A DNA stretch of 34,494 bases, taken from assembly GCA_036266975.1 (NCBI GenBank), contig DATAWZ010000117.1, positions 1-34,494 of the forward strand. Direction: 5' to 3'. The position numbers and the translations under genes are program-made. Under the pieces are notes generated by a model. That model saw only the letters and a list, made by a program, of their open reading frames with translations. It did no database searches and was not told the DNA's origin. Origin of the DNA: DATAWZ01 sp036266975. Lineage in GTDB: Bacteria > Actinomycetota > Thermoleophilia > Solirubrobacterales > Solirubrobacteraceae. Of the stretch, positions 30,645 through 34,494 are shown piece by piece (within the stretch, counting starts at the first letter, position 1; each line of letters opens with the position of its first letter).

Positions 30645-30730
30645 TCGGGCCCCGGCGGGGGCGAGGGCCGCACGCGCGCCGGGCTCTCGGGCCCCGGCGG
30701 GGCGAGGCCCACGGCCCGGCGGGGGCGAGG
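30645..30730. repeat. Three imperfect GC-rich direct repeats
   Basis: Units at 30645-30667, 30687-30707 and 30711-30730 share GGCCCCGGCGGGG and CGAGG with small indels. Each contains a CCCCGGCGGGG palindrome. They fill the gap downstream of the tetR stop and could form serial hairpins ending the tetR transcript. Confidence 0.55.
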
Positions 30731-30735
30731 CCGCG

Positions 30736-31401
30736 TCAGCGCGTGTCGCCGAACAGTGCCAGCGTCGCCGCCACCGCCGGCTCGATGAGCTCGGTGAGCG
30801 ACTCGGGCCCGCGCGTGCGCGCGTGCTCGCGGATCAGCTCGTCGAGCCCGCCGGTGTGCATCTGAAAGACCTCGAGCGGCAGCTCGGGCAGGCGCGGCTC
30901 CTGCGTCCGCGCGAGCACATGGTTGCGGCGGGTGCGCTCGGTGAACAGCGTGAGGATCTCCGCCCGGCGCTCGAGCGCGGCCGGCCCGGCCGCGAGGACC
31001 TCGACGTGCAGCGCCCGCGCGAACGCCGGCTCGGCGGCGAGCGCGCGCAGGAACGTCGTGAGGTCCGAGCGCAGGTGCGCGCGCCAGTCCTCGCCCGCGT
31101 CGAGCGCCTCCCACGCCTCGCGCATCTGTTCGATCACGAGCCCGACGGCGTAGTTGAAGGAGGCCAGGAAGCAGCTCTCCTTGTCCTGGAAGTGCTGGTA
31201 GAAGGTGCTGCGCGAGACACTCGCGCGGTTGACCACGTCGGCCACGGTCGCCGCCGCGAACCCCTTCTCTGCCACCACCTGGGCGATCGCGAGCAGCAGC
31301 CGCTGGCGCTGGGAGTCGTGGACCGCCTCACGGGTGAGCCGGTGGCGCCCGCTGGGCAGGCGGGCGAGTGGGGGATTCCGGGACGCGCCCTCGGAGGTCA
31401 T
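30736..31401 (-). CDS. TetR/AcrR family transcriptional regulator
   Basis: 221 residues. A 35-residue basic leader precedes the HTH, LLLAIAQVVAEKGFAAATVADVVNRASVSRSTFYQHFQDKESCFLA, a textbook TetR N-terminal domain. The helical ligand-binding domain follows. It is divergent from the glutathione S-transferase at 31484, whose -10 box is about 70 bases from the tetR ATG, so it may regulate the GST-Rieske genes and itself. TCACT near 31434 and AGTGA near 31460 form a widely spaced inverted pair next to the GST promoter; this is a weak operator guess. Ligand unknown. Confidence 0.92.
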   Translation of the reverse strand: MTSEGASRNPPLARLPSGRHRLTREAVHDSQRQRLLLAIAQVVAEKGFAAATVADVVNRASVSRSTFYQHFQDKESCFLASFNYAVGLVIEQMREAWEALDAGEDWRAHLRSDLTTFLRALAAEPAFARALHVEVLAAGPAALERRAEILTLFTERTRRNHVLARTQEPRLPELPLEVFQMHTGGLDELIREHARTRGPESLTELIEPAVAATLALFGDTR

Positions 31402-31468
31402 TCGCGTACGACAAGGTACACGAGCCCATCGGTCACTCGCGGAGCGCCTGACGGAGCCAAGTGAGTGC

Positions 31469-31474
31469 TAGGGT
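31469..31474 (+). promoter_or_regulatory. -10 box of the GST gene
   Basis: TAGGGT ends nine bases before the ATG at 31484, so the leader would be absent or only a few bases. Spacing is slightly longer than the seven-base optimum seen elsewhere. Confidence 0.4.
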
Positions 31475-31483
31475 GCCGCCCGC

Positions 31484-32104
31484 ATGCGCCTCTACTACCG
31501 TCCCGGCACCGGTCGACCCTTCCGCCCCGCGTGGGCGCTGGAGGAGATCGGGATCCCCTACGAGGCCGTGGCGGTCACCTCCGAGGAGGCCGCGGGCGAG
31601 GAGTACCGCGCCCGTCAGCCGCTCGGCCGCGTGCCCACCCTCGAGGACGACCAGGGCAACTGCCTGTTCGAGTCGGCCGGCCTGGTCATACACATCGGCG
31701 ACCAGCACCCGGACTCGGGCCTGATGCGTGCGCTCGGCGATCCGGATCGCGGGCGCATCTACCAGTGGTCGTTCGCCGCGATGACCGAGCTCGAGCCGCC
31801 GCTCGTGCAGTTCCTGCTCAACGCCCAATCCAACCCCGAGCTGGCCGCCGCGGGCGCGACGAAGTTCGCCGATTCGGCGCAGGCGTTCGAGCAGGCGCTC
31901 AAGGGCCGCGAGTATCTCGTCGGCGATTCGCTGACCGCCGCGGACATCGTCCTCGCCGGCGTGCTGCTGATCGCGCGGCTCGGTCAGCAGCTCGAGGGTC
32001 TGCCGATCCTGACCGCCTACCTGGACCGGCTGCGCCCTCGGCCGGCCTTCCAGAAGGCGCTCGTCGTGACCGAGTCGCTGCTGCGCGACGCCGGCGCCGT
32101 CTGA
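31484..32104 (+). CDS. Glutathione S-transferase family protein
   Basis: 206 residues with a thioredoxin-fold N-terminal domain (RLYYRPGTGRPFRPAWALEE), GRVPTLEDDQG containing the conserved cis-Pro, and ESAGLVIHIGDQHP with the Glu-Ser glutathione-binding pair. The C-terminal helical domain carries GREYLVGDSLTAADIVLAGVL, the N-capping box motif. The usual catalytic Ser/Cys/Tyr near residue 10 is not obvious, since an Arg-Pro-Phe-Arg stretch occupies it. Actinobacteria often lack glutathione, so another thiol may be used. It precedes a Rieske oxygenase by 65 bases. Confidence 0.87.
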   Translation: MRLYYRPGTGRPFRPAWALEEIGIPYEAVAVTSEEAAGEEYRARQPLGRVPTLEDDQGNCLFESAGLVIHIGDQHPDSGLMRALGDPDRGRIYQWSFAAMTELEPPLVQFLLNAQSNPELAAAGATKFADSAQAFEQALKGREYLVGDSLTAADIVLAGVLLIARLGQQLEGLPILTAYLDRLRPRPAFQKALVVTESLLRDAGAV

Positions 32105-32141
32105 CGAAGCGCACCCATCGCCGGGCGCCTCGCCCAAGCGG

Positions 32142-32162
32142 TACGCTCTCCGTTGGAGAGGG
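32142..32162 (+). promoter_or_regulatory. -10 box and ribosome-binding site of the Rieske gene
   Basis: TACGCT (32142-32147) and, after the expected start point, GGAGAGGG (32155-32162) seven bases before the ATG at 32170. Unlike most genes here it appears to have a leader with a clear Shine-Dalgarno sequence. Confidence 0.4.
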
Positions 32163-32169
32163 TCGACGC

Positions 32170-33375
32170 ATGAGGCATGAGACGCAAGTCCAGCTGCTGC
32201 GGCGCTTCTTTGAGATGCGCCGGGAGCACACGACCACGCTCGGCGCCGATCCCTACGTCGAGTCCGCGTCGGTGTACACTGACCCCGAGCGCGCCCGGCT
32301 CGAGCTCGAGCGGATCTTCCGCCGCCGCCCGCTGCTCGTCGCCCTGAGTTCGGACCTCCCGGATATCGGCTCCTACTCCGCGATCGACTGCGCCGGGCTG
32401 CCGGCCCTGCTCGTGCGCAGCGAGGACGGCCTCGTGCGCGGCTTCGTGAACATCTGCCGCCACCGCGGCGGCCGGGTGGCCTCGGGCCAGGGGCGCACCG
32501 ACCGTGCGCTGAAGTGCCCGTACCACTCCTGGGCCTATGACCTGGACGGCATGCTGCTCGGCCAGCCGCTGGCCCGTCACGGCTTCGACGGGCTGGACCG
32601 GTGCGAGTTCGGCCTGCTGCCGCTCAGCGTGGCCGAGCGCTACGGCCTGGTCTACCTCTCCGCCGAGGCGGAGCGCGCGATCGACGTCGAGGCCGAGCTG
32701 CATGGGCTGGGACCCGAGCTCGGCGAGTTCGCCCTGGACGACTACGTCCCCTTCGCCCAGCGCTCGGGCGTCTTCGACGCCAACTGGAAGCTCCTGTACG
32801 ACACCTTCCTGGAGAGCTACCACATCTTCTCGCTGCACCGTGACTCGATCGCCGGCCAGCTGCTCTCCACCCCGCTGGTCAGCGACCTGTTCGGACCGCA
32901 CGGGCGCGCGGCGGTGATGACCCGCGACGTCGGCGGGCTGCTCGAGCGCGAGGAGGCCGACTGGGACCTGCGCCGCCACTGCACCGTCGTGTACACGATC
33001 TACCCGAGCATGCTGCTGAACTTCCCCTCGAGCGGCCATCTCGATCGCTGGGAGATCTACCCCGAGCCCGGCTCGCCCGACCGGGCGCGCGCGACGTTCA
33101 CGCTCTACGCGCCCAAGGCCCGCCTGCACGAGACCGCCTTCTGGGAGGCCAACGTCGCCTTCACCGAGCGCGTGGTCTTCGGCGAGGACTTCGCCCAGCA
33201 ACAGGACATCCACCGCTCGCTGCGCTGCGGGCGGTTACCGGGGGTCGTGTTCGGCCGCAACGAGCCCGTCCTCACCCATCACCACGTGGTCACCGAGGCG
33301 GCGCTGCAGGACGCCTCGCTGCCGGCGGCGGCCGGGCGCTCGGCCCGCCGGGAGCAGGCCCGCTCCACGCCCTAG
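32170..33375 (+). CDS. Rieske non-heme iron aromatic ring-hydroxylating oxygenase, alpha subunit
   Basis: 401 residues. The Rieske [2Fe-2S] ligands are Cys96, His98, Cys116 and His119 (ICRHRGG and CPYHSW). The catalytic domain has the mononuclear iron motif LESYHIFSLH (His218, His223) and a carboxylate candidate in EDFAQQQDIH. Length and order match alpha subunits of phthalate/carnitine-type oxygenases. No reductase or ferredoxin gene is adjacent, so electrons must come from elsewhere. The substrate is not deducible. Co-directional with the upstream GST-like gene, possibly a small detoxification or degradation cluster under the divergent TetR. Confidence 0.92.
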   Translation: MRHETQVQLLRRFFEMRREHTTTLGADPYVESASVYTDPERARLELERIFRRRPLLVALSSDLPDIGSYSAIDCAGLPALLVRSEDGLVRGFVNICRHRGGRVASGQGRTDRALKCPYHSWAYDLDGMLLGQPLARHGFDGLDRCEFGLLPLSVAERYGLVYLSAEAERAIDVEAELHGLGPELGEFALDDYVPFAQRSGVFDANWKLLYDTFLESYHIFSLHRDSIAGQLLSTPLVSDLFGPHGRAAVMTRDVGGLLEREEADWDLRRHCTVVYTIYPSMLLNFPSSGHLDRWEIYPEPGSPDRARATFTLYAPKARLHETAFWEANVAFTERVVFGEDFAQQQDIHRSLRCGRLPGVVFGRNEPVLTHHHVVTEAALQDASLPAAAGRSARREQARSTP

Positions 33376-33414
33376 CGCGAGGCATCGCCCACCCGCCGAC
33401 CGGGTAGGTAGAGA

Positions 33415-33777
33415 ATGATGCGGACCGTGGCGAGCGAAACCGACGAGGCGGTCCTCGTCGAGCCGGAGGCGACGATCCAGGCGGCGTCGGCGGCGATCCT
33501 GGACGCTCGCGAACAGGCGGCGGTCGTGGCCAGCGCGGGCAAGGTCCACGGCGTGATCGGCGCGACCGAGATCGCCCGCGCGCTCGCGGAGGGACACGAG
33601 GCGGCATCGACGCCGGTCAAGGAGGTGCTCGACCGCGACGCCCCGCGGGTGGACGCAGACGAGCCGCTCGCCGAGGTGCGGCAGCGCATGCGCGCCGCCG
33701 GGCGCCCGCTGGCGATCGTCCTCGGCCGGCACGGCGAGCCGGTGGGCCTGCTCGCCGACCACGAAGCGGCGCCCTGA
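33415..33777 (+). CDS. CBS-domain-pair protein
   Basis: 120 residues holding two CBS motifs back to back. The first has EPEATIQAASAAILDAREQAAVVASAGKVHGVIGATEIARAL. The second has VKEVLDRDAPRVDADEPLAEVRQRM and RPLAIVLGRHGEPVGLLADHE. Such pairs bind adenine nucleotides and act as energy sensors when fused or associated with partners; no partner domain is attached here. The start is one of two tandem ATGs (33415 or 33418). Confidence 0.85.
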   Translation: MMRTVASETDEAVLVEPEATIQAASAAILDAREQAAVVASAGKVHGVIGATEIARALAEGHEAASTPVKEVLDRDAPRVDADEPLAEVRQRMRAAGRPLAIVLGRHGEPVGLLADHEAAP

Positions 33778-33833
33778 GCACGCCCCGGCGAAGCGGGCCC
33801 CTTCGGCCTGGGCTTGCCGTCAAGATGCACGCC

Positions 33834-34494
33834 GTGAGCACTGAGGATCGCCCCCACCGCGTCGGCCTGGTCCTCGCCGGCGGCGGCGCCCGCGGCGCCT
33901 ACGAGATGGGGGTGCTGTCGGTGCTGCTCCCCTTCTTGGAGTCCCGGGGCGAGCGCCCGTCGATCTTCGTGGGCACGAGCGTGGGCGCGATCAACGCCGC
34001 GGCCATGGCCTCCACCGCGCACCTTCCCGCCGAGGAGGCGGTCGAGGTCGGCATGGCGCGCTGGCGCGAGGTCGAGCCGCGCAGCGTCCTGCGCTCGCTC
34101 GTCGGCTCGCAGGTCGCGCTGGTCGCCCTTCGCTACGCCGGCGAGATCGCCCGCGTCCCCGGCGTACGCCTGCAGAGCCTGCTCGACCCGGCGCCGCTGC
34201 ACGACAACCTGGAGCGCTGGGTCGATTGGGCGGCGATGCGGGCCAACCTCGACGGCGACCAGCTGTGCCTGGGCGTGGTGACCACCGCGGCCCGCTCGGG
34301 CCGTTCGGTCGTCTTCGTCGACGGTTGCCTGCACGAGGAGCGCCACCGCTCGCACCTGATGGACTACGTCCCGGCCGAGATCGGCCCGCTGCACATCCAG
34401 GCCTCGGCCGCGATTCCGCTGCTCTTTCCCTCGGTGCGCATCGAGGAGCCCGAGTCGGCACGCGGCTGGTACGTCGACGGCGGGACGCGGCTGA
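33834..34494 (+). CDS. Patatin-like phospholipase, 3' end outside the window
   Basis: At least 220 residues. The N terminus has the patatin oxyanion-hole motif LVLAGGGARGAYEMGVL. The nucleophile elbow FVGTSVGAINA is a GxSxG with catalytic Ser, and the DGG motif with catalytic Asp is YVDGGTRL at the very end of the window. It should hydrolyse acyl esters of phospholipids. Start is GTG 33834, seven bases after CAAGAT, a one-mismatch -10 box; an ATG at 33825 in the same frame is the alternative. The C-terminal part is not visible. Confidence 0.9.
   Translation, partial: MSTEDRPHRVGLVLAGGGARGAYEMGVLSVLLPFLESRGERPSIFVGTSVGAINAAAMASTAHLPAEEAVEVGMARWREVEPRSVLRSLVGSQVALVALRYAGEIARVPGVRLQSLLDPAPLHDNLERWVDWAAMRANLDGDQLCLGVVTTAARSGRSVVFVDGCLHEERHRSHLMDYVPAEIGPLHIQASAAIPLLFPSVRIEEPESARGWYVDGGTRL

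Noticed and set aside
30645..30730. Direct repeats as a CRISPR array
   Set aside because: Only three imperfect units with irregular spacing, very high GC and no cas genes; better explained as terminator-like hairpins.

Overview
The window reads as a high-GC actinobacterial chromosome segment. Several traits together suggest class Thermoleophilia (Solirubrobacter/Conexibacter-like): very high G+C, pervasive ATGA/GTGA stop-start overlaps, many GTG starts, coenzyme-F420-type enzymes, a methylmalonyl-CoA epimerase, and actinobacterial TAnnnT -10 boxes placed 5-9 nt before start codons. This placement is inferred from sequence only. There is no integrase, transposase, CRISPR array or rRNA. One tRNA gene (Phe, GAA) is present.

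Layout. 1-2.0 kb (minus): the edge of an AbiEi-like gene, a 21-bp inverted repeat, rarA and a GNAT acetyltransferase. 2.0-6.4 kb (plus): an overlapping run of an orphan peptide-binding lipoprotein, an M20 metallopeptidase, a small membrane protein and a DUF1385 protein. 6.4-9.1 kb: a MarR regulator divergent from an MMPL transporter, sharing an AT-rich operator-like region. 9.2-11.7 kb: a DrrAB-type ABC exporter with one ATPase and two permeases. 11.9-14.8 kb: methylmalonyl-CoA epimerase, a small unknown protein, PAP2 phosphatase, YchF and a PPOX-class flavoenzyme. 14.8-18.3 kb: a LysM membrane protein and a 5'-3' exonuclease-like protein (minus), a MaoC hydratase and OsmC (plus), and a SpoIID/LytB-domain protein (minus).

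18.3-21.6 kb holds a ThDP enzyme of the acetolactate-synthase superfamily followed by a succinate-semialdehyde-type aldehyde dehydrogenase. The pair resembles the cyanobacterial 2-oxoglutarate decarboxylase / succinic semialdehyde dehydrogenase bypass of the TCA cycle. A structured repeat lies between them. A second copy of that repeat, on the other strand at 11.75-11.83 kb, keeps the same internal-loop sequence and the same stems but with different paired bases, which is what a structured RNA family would show. Each copy is followed by a GC hairpin and a T run.

22.7-30.6 kb, just downstream of tRNA-Phe, has an accessory character: an HTH protein of unknown role, a probably truncated DUF4394-like secreted protein, a delta-60-repeat secreted protein, an LLM flavoenzyme lacking its N terminus, a large 2OG-Fe(II) oxygenase, and a DUF2293-family gene that appears split by an internal deletion. 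From 30.7 kb ordinary gene content resumes: a TetR regulator divergent from a glutathione S-transferase, then a Rieske oxygenase, a CBS-pair protein and a patatin-like phospholipase cut by the window end.
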